Source of the DNA: Actinomadura litoris
Lineage (GTDB): Bacteria; Actinomycetota; Actinomycetes; Streptosporangiales; Streptosporangiaceae
Assembly: GCF_009733595.1 (NCBI RefSeq)
Contig: NZ_WOFH01000002.1
Span: forward strand, 186,001 to 250,000
Reading direction: 5' to 3'
Length of the DNA stretch: 64,000 nt
Shown: positions 1 through 8,100 of the stretch, piece after piece
Layout: every line of letters begins with the position of its first letter
Position numbering within the stretch: position 1 is the first letter of the stretch
The notes under the pieces: generated by a model
The model's input: only the letters and a program-made list of their open reading frames with translations
Database searches by the model: none
What the model was told of the DNA's origin: nothing
Translations under genes and position numbers: made by a program

Positions 1-896
1 CCAGCACCAACCAGGCGCCCGGCGACAACTCCGACTGCGTCCTCAAGCCGGTCTTCTCCTGTCCCGACCCGATCCGGGGCGGTGACAACAAGCTCGTCCT
101 CTGCGAGGTCTACCTCGTGGACGGGACGCCCCACCCCACCAACACGCGGGCCCTGCTGCGCCCGGTCGCCGAGCAGTACGCGGCGCAGGACTCCTGGTAC
201 GGCATCGAGCAGGAGTACACGTTCTACAAGGACGGGCGCCCGCTGGGCTTCCCCGAGCGCGGCTACCCGGCCCCGCAGGGCTTCTACTACTGCGGCGTCG
301 GCTCCGACGAGGTCTTCGGGCGGGACATCGTCGAGGCCCACCTGGACGCGTGCATCGACGCGGGCCTGAAGATCTCCGGGATCAACGCCGAGGTCATGCC
401 CGGCCAGTGGGAGTTCCAGATCGGCCCGGCCGGGCCGCTGGAGGTCGGCGACCACATGTGGATCGCCCGGTGGCTGCTCTACCGCATCGCCGAGGACCAC
501 GACGTCGCGGCCACCCTCGACCCCAAGCCGGTCGAGGGCGACTGGAACGGCGCGGGCGCGCACACCAACTTCTCCACCAAGGCCATGCGCGAGGGCTACG
601 ACGCCATCATCACCGCGTGCGAGGCGCTCGCGGAGAGGGCGCAGGAGCACCTGTCCGGGTACGGCGCCGACATCGAGCGGCGGCTGACCGGCATGCACGA
701 GACCGCGGCGTGGAGCGAGTTCAGCTACGGCGTGTCGGACCGGGGCGCGTCCGTCCGCATCCCGTGGCAGGTCGAGGCGGAGAAGAAGGGCTACATCGAG
801 GACCGCCGTCCGAACGCCAACGTCGACCCCTACGTGGTGGCCCGCCTGATCACGGGCACCTGCTGCGCGGCGCTGGAGCGCGCCGGGCAGGTCTGA
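1..896 (+). CDS. glnII: Glutamine synthetase type II, C-terminal part (5' end outside window)
   Basis: ATP-dependent ligation of ammonia to glutamate, cytoplasmic. The reading frame is open from base 3, so the start codon lies upstream of the window; 297 residues are visible of a family usually about 340 long. The text matches the eukaryote-like GSII family rather than the dodecameric GSI: 'NQAPGDNSDCVLKP' near the left edge, 'YGIEQEYTF' (metal/substrate Glu residues), 'GINAEVMPGQWEFQIGP', 'GAGAHTNFSTKAMR' (nucleotide/glutamate site) and the C-terminal 'RGASVRIPWQV' arginine segment. Streptomycetes and related actinobacteria often carry a GSII next to their GSI enzymes. A strong terminator follows directly, so it is probably the last gene of its transcript. 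The identification is secure. Confidence 0.95.
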   Translation, partial: STNQAPGDNSDCVLKPVFSCPDPIRGGDNKLVLCEVYLVDGTPHPTNTRALLRPVAEQYAAQDSWYGIEQEYTFYKDGRPLGFPERGYPAPQGFYYCGVGSDEVFGRDIVEAHLDACIDAGLKISGINAEVMPGQWEFQIGPAGPLEVGDHMWIARWLLYRIAEDHDVAATLDPKPVEGDWNGAGAHTNFSTKAMREGYDAIITACEALAERAQEHLSGYGADIERRLTGMHETAAWSEFSYGVSDRGASVRIPWQVEAEKKGYIEDRRPNANVDPYVVARLITGTCCAALERAGQV

Positions 897-923
897 GCCG
901 TCCCCGCCGGGAGGCGGGTCGCG

Positions 924-962
924 GAGAGTCCCGGGGGCCGTGCCCTCGGGATTCTCCCTTTT
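924..962 (+). terminator. Intrinsic terminator after glnII
   Basis: A 15-bp stem (924-938 with 942-956) closes on the 3-nt loop CGT and contains two G.U wobbles but no mismatch. It is followed by CC and four T residues (957-962). It lies 28 nt after the glnII stop codon. Confidence 0.85.
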
Positions 963-1008
963 CCGGACGTGGCCAAGGGGATGCAAATTGTTCGGGTTGG
1001 GGGAGTTC

Positions 1009-1032
1009 CACCGATCGGTGCCGGGTAGCACC
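1009..1032. promoter_or_regulatory. Palindrome and inverted repeat upstream of the 1059 gene
   Basis: CACCGATCGGTG (1009-1020) is a perfect 12-bp palindrome. It is immediately joined to a second inverted repeat GGTGC-N6-GCACC (1017-1032) that shares the GGTG. The pair sits 27-50 nt before the start codon of the following membrane-protein gene, where an operator would be expected. No regulator is identified. Confidence 0.35.
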
Positions 1033-1058
1033 TACTCGTTCGCACCGGGGGAGGGGAC

Positions 1059-1706
1059 ATGCCCGATTCGCCATTCGGGCGGTACTCCGGCGGCCTGCCC
1101 GGCAGGCACGCCGGCCGCCCTGCGCCACGGCCCGTCGAGCGGTCGTTCCGGTGTCCCTCCACGGCGCGGAGACGCCCGGTGGAGGCGCCGGCCAAGCGCT
1201 ACCAGGACTTCGTCGCCCTGCACGAGGAGATCTCCGCCGGGTCCGACCCGGCGCTGCGTCCGCTGTGGTGGACGGGGCTGGCCTGCTCGATGCTCGCGGC
1301 GGGCCTCGCCTTCGTCGTCGTGCTGGGGGTGCGCGGCCTGCTGGAGGTGGGGATCCCGGTCTTCGCCGGGCCGCACACCGGCACGGCCGCCGCGGCCACC
1401 AGCTACGCGCTGTGCGCGATGGCGGGGACGATCCAGGCGACCGCGCTGATGCACCTGCTGCTGGCGACGGCGGCGCGCCCGGTCCGGGCGTTCGGCTGGA
1501 TCGGCGGGGCGGGCGTCCTCGTCGTCGCGGCGCTGCCGCTGCTCCCGCAGGCGCCGCCGGACGCGGCGCTCGTCACGGCCGGGCTCAACCTGGCGGGCGG
1601 GGCCGCGGTGGTCGCGCTGCTGGCGGCGGTGGTGGCCGCCTCGATGGGCGACGGGCCGCGCCTGACGCGGGCGCGGCGCCGCAGGTACAGGCACGGAGAG
1701 TTCTGA
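1059..1706 (+). CDS. Four-helix integral membrane protein, DUF6069-like
   Basis: A 215-residue protein of unknown function. A soluble, basic N-terminus of about 65 residues is followed by four hydrophobic segments (roughly residues 72-92, 108-130, 145-160 and 172-195) and a short Arg-rich cytoplasmic tail. The arrangement and the small hydrophobic turns resemble actinobacterial DUF6069 proteins, but I recognise no catalytic motif. ATG 1059 is chosen because GGAGGGGAC stands directly before it. The first 45 residues are Arg/Pro-rich and poorly conserved-looking, so initiation at an internal codon cannot be excluded. The gene is monocistronic between terminators at 924-962 and 1707-1739. Confidence 0.65.
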   Translation: MPDSPFGRYSGGLPGRHAGRPAPRPVERSFRCPSTARRRPVEAPAKRYQDFVALHEEISAGSDPALRPLWWTGLACSMLAAGLAFVVVLGVRGLLEVGIPVFAGPHTGTAAAATSYALCAMAGTIQATALMHLLLATAARPVRAFGWIGGAGVLVVAALPLLPQAPPDAALVTAGLNLAGGAAVVALLAAVVAASMGDGPRLTRARRRRYRHGEF

Positions 1707-1739
1707 CCGCGCCCGGCCGGGGCGCCCGGCCGGGCGCGG
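1707..1739. terminator. Bidirectional terminator between convergent genes
   Basis: A perfect 15-bp inverted repeat (1707-1721 with 1725-1739) with a 3-nt loop fills the whole space between the stop of the 1059 gene and the stop of the convergent 1740-2576 gene. Confidence 0.8.
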
Positions 1740-2576
1740 TCAGCCGCGGCCCACGGTGATCGTCAGGGGGTCCGGGGCGGTGCTGGAGACCACGCGGACG
1801 TGGCGGAGCCGCCGCCACACCTGGACGTCGACGGGCACGCCGGGCGCCAGCACCCGCAGCTCGCGGCGCAGGCCCGAGAAGCCGAGGCGGAGCGTGACGT
1901 CCCAGGTGCCGCGCGGCAGCGGGTCGTCGATGAACGCGCGCGTCACCGGGACCCTGGCGGTGTAGCCGAGGCGGCCCGCCAGCTCCTCCAGCGTCGCGAA
2001 CACCTGGTAGGACCGGCGGGTGCGGCGCTCCAGCAGGTTCAGCGTGCCGGAGATCGGCATCGTGATCCGCTGGAGGTCGAGGTGGCCGGTCACCGAGACC
2101 TCCTCGTCGCGCTCGTCCCAGGCCAGCAGGTCGGCGGGGGCGGACCCGGCGGCGTGCGGGCGGCCGCCGACGTCGATCGCGAGCCCGCCCTGGAAGCCGA
2201 AGTAGGCCGTGACCGTGCTGGAGCCGGGCAGGAACCGGCGCTGCGGTGAGGCGTCGACGGCCGCGGCGCGGTCGCGGCCGAGGGGCAGGACGACGCAGTC
2301 CGCCGGCCCTCCCATCGCGACGTGCACGTCCCACAGCCCGCCGGGCAGCGGATACCCGCCCTCGATGGAGGCGACGTCCACCATCGCCTCGAAGCCGATC
2401 GCGTCGTCCGCCGCGCTGACGGACGCGGGCACCCGCAGGAGGCAGCCGCCGTCGCGCTCGCGCAGCAGGAGTTCGACCTCGGGGACCCCGGCGGGCGCGG
2501 CGGCCCGCTTGACGCGGCCGGCGACCCGCAGGCACGACCCCGCCCACCGGAGTTCCGTCAGGCATGGATCTGGCAT
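1740..2576 (-). CDS. Conserved hypothetical protein, beta-rich, possibly an envelope/transferase accessory domain
   Basis: A 278-residue protein with no signal peptide, membrane segment or catalytic motif that I recognise. The pattern 'W.GSCLRVAGRV' and a second copy-like stretch near residue 150 ('EVSVTGHLDLQRI') suggest two related beta-sandwich units of about 130 residues. Similar repeats occur beside teichoic-acid-type transferases in actinobacteria, but that comparison is from memory and weak. The ATG at 2576 is preferred over a start seven codons upstream (2597) because GGAGG lies five bases before it. It stands alone, convergent with the 1059 gene. Confidence 0.55.
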   Translation of the reverse strand: MPDPCLTELRWAGSCLRVAGRVKRAAAPAGVPEVELLLRERDGGCLLRVPASVSAADDAIGFEAMVDVASIEGGYPLPGGLWDVHVAMGGPADCVVLPLGRDRAAAVDASPQRRFLPGSSTVTAYFGFQGGLAIDVGGRPHAAGSAPADLLAWDERDEEVSVTGHLDLQRITMPISGTLNLLERRTRRSYQVFATLEELAGRLGYTARVPVTRAFIDDPLPRGTWDVTLRLGFSGLRRELRVLAPGVPVDVQVWRRLRHVRVVSSTAPDPLTITVGRG

Positions 2577-2662
2577 CGCGACCCTCCGCGCTCTCATCCC
2601 CGAGCCGGTTTCCCCTGGTCGGTTACCTTTCCATCGCGCGGCCCGGTCAACCGGGCGGCGGG

Positions 2663-3115
2663 TCAGGGCACGACGGTGACCGGCCAGCGGCCCGTCCGGA
2701 CGAGGCGGACGGCGACCGAGCCGATCAGCCGGTGCCCGGCCTGCGTGGACGCGCCGACCACGACGGCGTCGGCGCGGGTCTCGTCGGCGACGCGGGCGAG
2801 CACGGTGTAGGGGTCGCCCAGCTCGGTGACCAGCTCGTAGGGGACGGGAGTGCTCGCGGCGGCCCGCTCCAGCTCGCCGCGCAGGTAGGCGGTGGTCTCG
2901 TCGGCGGCCTCGCGCAGTACGGCGGCGCCGCCGGGGGTGAGCGTCGTCAGCGCGGCGGTCCCGGACACCTGGACGATCACCAGCCGGCCGCCGCCGCGCC
3001 GGGCGAGGCCCCAGGCGTAGGCGCCCGCGCGCAGCGAGGTGTCTGAGCCGTCCACCCCGACGACGATCACCTTGGGGCCGTCGATGCCGTACTCGAACGG
3101 GCTCTCGTCGCTCAT
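2663..3115 (-). CDS. Universal stress protein (UspA family)
   Basis: A 150-residue single-domain USP. The N-terminal strand 'KVIVVGVDGSDTS' carries the Asp that contacts adenine in ATP-binding members. The C-terminal part has the G-2x-G-9x-G(S/T) nucleotide signature in the form 'GASTQAGHRLIGSVA', followed by 'RWPVTVVP'. It is therefore predicted to bind ATP. The length is normal for the family. It lies 25 nt downstream of the RelA/SpoT homologue on the same strand and may be co-transcribed with it, which fits a shared role in stress or starvation. The start at 3115 is the only reasonable ATG. Confidence 0.88.
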   Translation of the reverse strand: MSDESPFEYGIDGPKVIVVGVDGSDTSLRAGAYAWGLARRGGGRLVIVQVSGTAALTTLTPGGAAVLREAADETTAYLRGELERAAASTPVPYELVTELGDPYTVLARVADETRADAVVVGASTQAGHRLIGSVAVRLVRTGRWPVTVVP

Positions 3116-3140
3116 GCGGCCCAGCGTAGTGGGGCGGTGA

Positions 3141-4904
3141 TCAGGGGCGGGCGAAGCGGGCGAGCAGGTCGTCCAGGCACAGGGCGCCGGTGGCGAGCGC
3201 GCCGTACATGGCGTCGGTCTCGGGGTAGCCGAGGGCGCGGGCGACGGCCAGGGACTCCCCGCGCGCCTCGGCGGCGAGCAGGTCGACGTGCCGCCCGGCC
3301 AGGGCCTGGACGAGGCGCCGCCGCCCCGCCTCGGCGGCCTCCTCGGCCCGCCGCCTGGCCAGGCCGAGCCGGATGTGGACGCGGGCCGACACGGTGGCGG
3401 CGAGGTCGAGCCAGTCCTCGGACGGGGCGCCGGACGGGTCGGTGAGGATCTCGACGACGTTGCCGCTGCGGATCTGCACCGACAGCGGGGCGAGCCGCCC
3501 GTTGACGACGGCGCCGATGCAGCGGTCGCCGACGGCGGGGCCCTGGGCGTAGGCGAAGTCGAGCGCGGTCGCCCCGGCGGGCAGCGGCACGGCCTCGCCG
3601 CGCGCGGTGAGCGCGGCGACGTTCCCGGCGGCGAGGTCGGCGGCGAGGTCGGCGCGCAGGCCGTCCAGGAACGCGGCGGAGGTGGCGCCCGACTGCCAGG
3701 CGAGCAGGCGGCTGAGCCAGACCAGGTCGCGGCGGCCCGCGACGGCGGTGGCGGTGCCGCCGGACGCGCCGTCCGCCGCGTCGCGGACGTGGGCGACGAT
3801 GCCGTACTCGGCGACCGGGTGCATGGCGCGGTTGCGGACGATCACCTCGAACGGGTCGCCGGCGGGGCTGATCACCCGGGTGTGCAGTGACCGGTACATG
3901 TTGTCCTTGGGTGCGGCGATGTAGTCGCGGACCTGCCCGGCGACCGGGTGCAGCGCGGCGTGGACCGCGCCGAGCGCGACGTAGCAGTCGCGTTCGGAGC
4001 CGTCCACGACGAGGAGCAGCCGGGCGGCCTCGCAGGGCCGCAGCCCGGCGAGCCGCCCGCGGAACGACTGGTGGACCGCGTACAGGTGCGACGGCCTGAC
4101 CCGCATCGCGGCCCGCAGGCCGTGCTCGGCCAGCGAGCGGCGGACCCGCCGCATGGCGGGGCCGAACGCCTCTCCGGCGTCGCGGAGCGCGGCGCGGACG
4201 GCGCGGCCGGTGGCGGCGTGCGCGTCCGGGGAGCGGGCGGCGAAGGCGAGGTCGTCCATCTCGCGCTTGAGGACGTGGATGCCGAGCCGCTCCGCGAACG
4301 GGACCAGCAGTTCGTGCGACGCCTTGGCGTACCGGGCGCGCTTGTGCTCGGGCTGGTAGCGCAGCGTCCGCAGGTTGTGCAGCCGGTCCGCGAGCTTGAT
4401 CACCAGGACCCGCAGGTCGTCGGCGGCCGACAGCACGATCTTGCGGAACGTCTCGGCCTCGGCGCGCTCGCCCCAGCGCTCGCCGTCGAGCTTGGTCACC
4501 CCGTCGACCAGCACGGCGATCTCCTCGCCGAACCCGGCGCGGACCTCCCCGATCGTGTAGGGGGTGTCCTCGACGGTGTCGTGCAGCAGCGCGGCGACGA
4601 GCGTGGTGGTGTCCATGCCCATCCCGGCCAGGATCATCGCGACCGCGAGCGGGTGGGTGATGTAGGGGGCGCCGGACCGGCGGAGCTGCCCCCGGTGGAG
4701 CCGTTCGGCGACCGCGTACCCGCGCAGCAGCTCGGCCTGGTCGGCGCCGGGGTGGGCGGCCTGGTGCGCCGACAGCAGCGGGGCGAGCGCCGCGCGGACG
4801 GGCCCGTCCCCGGCGGCCGCCCGGCGGCGCAGCGGCAGCCGGAACCTCCCCGGGGTCGCCGTCGTGATCCCCGGTGTGCCGTTCGCCGGATCGAGGGTCG
4901 CCAT
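3141..4904 (-). CDS. Short RelA/SpoT homologue, probably hydrolase-competent with a degenerate synthetase domain
   Basis: A (p)ppGpp-metabolising enzyme of 587 residues, cytoplasmic. The N-terminal HD hydrolase looks intact: 'RRSGAPYITHP' with His84, 'LLHDTVEDT' (His108-Asp109) and 'KLADRLHNLRT' (Asp173). The synthetase half (about 260-375) keeps 'DCYVALGAVH', 'DYIAAPKDNMYRSLHT' and Glu353 in 'FEVIVRN'. However, the segment equivalent to the catalytic 'DLIAIR' reads 'CEAARLL' around residue 291, so the metal-binding Asp and the Arg are missing. A TGS domain follows (about 430-490), but the C-terminal zinc-finger/ACT region of full-length Rel (over 700 residues) is absent. This suggests a SpoT-like hydrolase or a regulator beside a canonical Rel elsewhere. 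The start is ATG 4904; an in-frame GTG two codons upstream is the alternative. Confidence 0.88.
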   Translation of the reverse strand: MATLDPANGTPGITTATPGRFRLPLRRRAAAGDGPVRAALAPLLSAHQAAHPGADQAELLRGYAVAERLHRGQLRRSGAPYITHPLAVAMILAGMGMDTTTLVAALLHDTVEDTPYTIGEVRAGFGEEIAVLVDGVTKLDGERWGERAEAETFRKIVLSAADDLRVLVIKLADRLHNLRTLRYQPEHKRARYAKASHELLVPFAERLGIHVLKREMDDLAFAARSPDAHAATGRAVRAALRDAGEAFGPAMRRVRRSLAEHGLRAAMRVRPSHLYAVHQSFRGRLAGLRPCEAARLLLVVDGSERDCYVALGAVHAALHPVAGQVRDYIAAPKDNMYRSLHTRVISPAGDPFEVIVRNRAMHPVAEYGIVAHVRDAADGASGGTATAVAGRRDLVWLSRLLAWQSGATSAAFLDGLRADLAADLAAGNVAALTARGEAVPLPAGATALDFAYAQGPAVGDRCIGAVVNGRLAPLSVQIRSGNVVEILTDPSGAPSEDWLDLAATVSARVHIRLGLARRRAEEAAEAGRRRLVQALAGRHVDLLAAEARGESLAVARALGYPETDAMYGALATGALCLDDLLARFARP

Positions 4905-5181
4905 ACGCACCCGCCTGAGCCGCCTGGGCCCCCGGTGCGCGAATGCTCCGGGGTGTAACCGACATTATGCGTGACGGACCCGTCGCGGTGCGCGATCGGC
5001 ACGGGGTTTTGCCCATGCCAAGGGAACTCCCAAACTCCTTTGCGGTGCCGTTCCGCCCGCGTTCCCGGGTGTGTCGCCCCGCGATCACGATGTCACCGAC
5101 CGTAGTGTGGCGCACCGTCGAGCCAGGGTTTCAAGCCGCGCCGCCGGGGTCGGGCCGCGCGGGACGTCGGGGGGCAGTTGC

Positions 5182-8100
5182 ATGGCGGCGGACACGGGCG
5201 AGGTCCGGGACGGGGCGGAGCGGCGCGAGCCGCCGCCGATCCGCCGCCCGGACGAGCGCCCCGCGACCGAGATCATCGGGGTGACCCCGTTCGGCCGTCC
5301 CGCGGCCCCGCTGGCCGTGGCGGTCGCGCGGGCGGGCGGGCTCGGCGTGCTCGACCTCGGCAGGGGCCGCGCGGCGGCGCTCGCCGCGCTCGCCGACGTG
5401 CGCCGCTGGTGGAGGGGGCCGTTCGGCGTCCGCGTCCCGGCGGACTGCGAGGTCCGCCCGGCGGAGCTGCCCGACACGGTCGAGGCGGTGCTGGTCGACG
5501 CGCCCGCCCTGATCCGCGACGACTCGCTGGACGTCGCCGGGTTCGCCCGGGGCAGGCGGCTGCTGATCGAGGTCGTCGACCCCGGGGAGGCCGCCGCGGC
5601 GCTGCCCGTCGCCCAGGGGCTCACCGGGACCGGCGGGACGGGCCTGATCGCGCGAGGCTGCGAGGCGGGCGGCCGGGTCGGTGAGCTGACGGCGTTCGTG
5701 CTGCTCCAGTGCCTCGCCGCCGATCCCGCCGTGGACGTCCCGGTGTACGCGGCGGGCGGGATCGGCCCGCACACGGCCGGGGCGGCGGTGGCGGGGGGAG
5801 CGGCCGGTGTCGTCCTGGACGCGCAGCTCGCGCTCGTCCGGGAGATGGACCTGCCCGCGCCCGTCGTCGCCGCGCTCACCGCGATGGACGGCGGCGAGAC
5901 GGCGGTCGTCGACGGCCACCGCGTGTACGCGCGCCCCGGCCTGCCGGGCGAGGAGGGCCTGCCCGTCGGGCAGGACGGCCCGCTCGCGGCGTCGCTCGCG
6001 GCGCGGTACAAGACCGCCGGGGGAGTGGTCCAGGCCGTCCGGAACGAGATCGTCGAGCACCTCGCCGCCGCCGTCAGGGCCGCGCCGCTCGCGCCCCGGC
6101 CGGGCGCCGCGCCGCCGGTCGTCCAGGGGCCCATGACGCAGGTCAGCGACGATCCGGGGTTCGCGGAGGCGGTGGCGCGCGCGGGCGGGCTGCCGTTCCT
6201 CGCGCTGGCGCTGAAGGACGGCGACCGGGTGCGGGAGCTGCTCGCCGAGACCGCCGACCGGCTCGGGACGCTCCCGTGGGGCGTCGGCGTCCTCGGCTTC
6301 GCGCCGCGGGAGGTCCGGGAGGCGCAGCTCGCGGCGGTCCGCGCGGCGGCGCCGCCGTTCGCGGTGGTCGCGGGCGGCGGCCCGGCGCAGGCGGCGCCGC
6401 TGGAGGACGCCGGGATCAGCACGTTCCTGCACGTCCCGGCGCCGGAGCTGCTGGAGCGGTTCCTGGCCGAGGGCGCCCGCCGGTTCGTCTTCGAGGGGCA
6501 GGAGTGCGGCGGGCACGTCGGCCCGCGTGCGAGCTTCCCCCTCTGGGAGGCGCAGGTCGAGCGGCTCATGGGGTTCGGCGGCGACGCGGCGGAGCTGTCG
6601 GTGATGTTCGCGGGCGGGATCCACGACGCGCGGTCCGCCGCGATGGTCGCGGCGCTCGCGGGGCCGCTGGCCGCGCGGGGCGCCGAGATCCGCGTGCTGA
6701 TGGGCACCGCGTACCTGTTCACCGCCGAGGCGGTCGAGGCGGGCTCGATCCTGCCCGGCTACCAGGACGCCGCCGTCGAGTGCGCCGGGACGGCGCTGCT
6801 GGAGACCTCCCCCGGGCACGCGACCCGCTGCGCCCGCACCCCCTACGTCATCGCGTTCGAGGAGGCCCGCCGCGAGCTGACGGCGGTGGGCATGCCGAAG
6901 CGGGAGGTGTGGCGGCGGCTGGAGGAGCTGAACCTCGGCCGGCTCCGCGTCGCCAGCAAGGGGCTGCGCCGCCGCCCGTCCCTGCCGGACCCGCAGCCGG
7001 TCGGGCCCGCCGAGCAGCGCGCCGAGGGCCTGTTCATGATCGGCCAGGTCGCGGCGCTGCGCTCGGCCCGCACCGCGGTCGCGGACCTGCACGCCGAGGT
7101 CACCGAGGGCGCGACCGCGCTGCTGGCCGCCCGCGCCGCCGAGCTCGGGATCCCGGCCGACCCCGCGGCCGCCCCCGCCCGGCCCGCCGACATCGCGATC
7201 GTCGGGATGGCCTGCGTGTTCCCCGGCGCGCCCGACGCGGGCGCCTACTGGGCGAACATCGTGGGCGGCGTCGACTCGGTCACCGAGGTCCCCGCCGGGC
7301 GCTGGGACGCCGGGCTGTACTTCGGCCCCGCCGAGGACGGCCGGACCCCGTCGCGGTGGGGCGGTTTCATCCCGGACGTCCCCTTCGACGCCCTCGCCTA
7401 CGGGATCCCGCCGAACGCGCTCGGCAGCGTCGAACCCGTCCAGCTGCTCGCGCTGGAGGTCGCCTCCCGCGCGCTGCGGGACGCCGGGTACGCCGACCGC
7501 CCGTTCGACCGGTCCCGCGCGTCGGTGTACTTCGGCGCGGACGGCGCGGGCGACCTCGCCGCCGCCTACGGCATCCGCGCGACGCTCCCGTCCTACCTGG
7601 GGGAGGTGCCGCCCGGCCTGGACGAGCAGCTCCCGCGCCCGACCGACGACTCCTTCCCCGGCGTGCTCACCAACGTGATCGCCGGGCGGATCGCCAACCG
7701 GCTCGACCTCGGCGGCGCGAACTACACCGTCGACGCCGCCTGCGCCGCGTCCCTGGCCGCGCTCGACGCCGCCTGCAAGGACCTCGCGGCGGGCGGCAGC
7801 GACCTGGTGCTGTGCGGCGGCGCCGACCTGCACAACGGCATCCGCGACTACCTGCTGTTCGCCTCCGTCCGGGCGCTGTCGCCCTCGGGGCGCTGCGCGG
7901 CCTTCGACGCCTCCGCCGACGGGATCGCGCTCGGCGAGGGCGTCGCGTGCGTCGCGCTGAAGCGCCTCGCCGACGCCGAACGCGACGGCGACCGGGTCTA
8001 CGCGGTGGTCAGGTCGGTCGCCGGGTCCAGCGACGGGCGCTCGCTCGGCCTCACCGCGCCCCGCGCGCGGGGGCAGCGCCTCGCGCTGGAGCGCGCGTAC

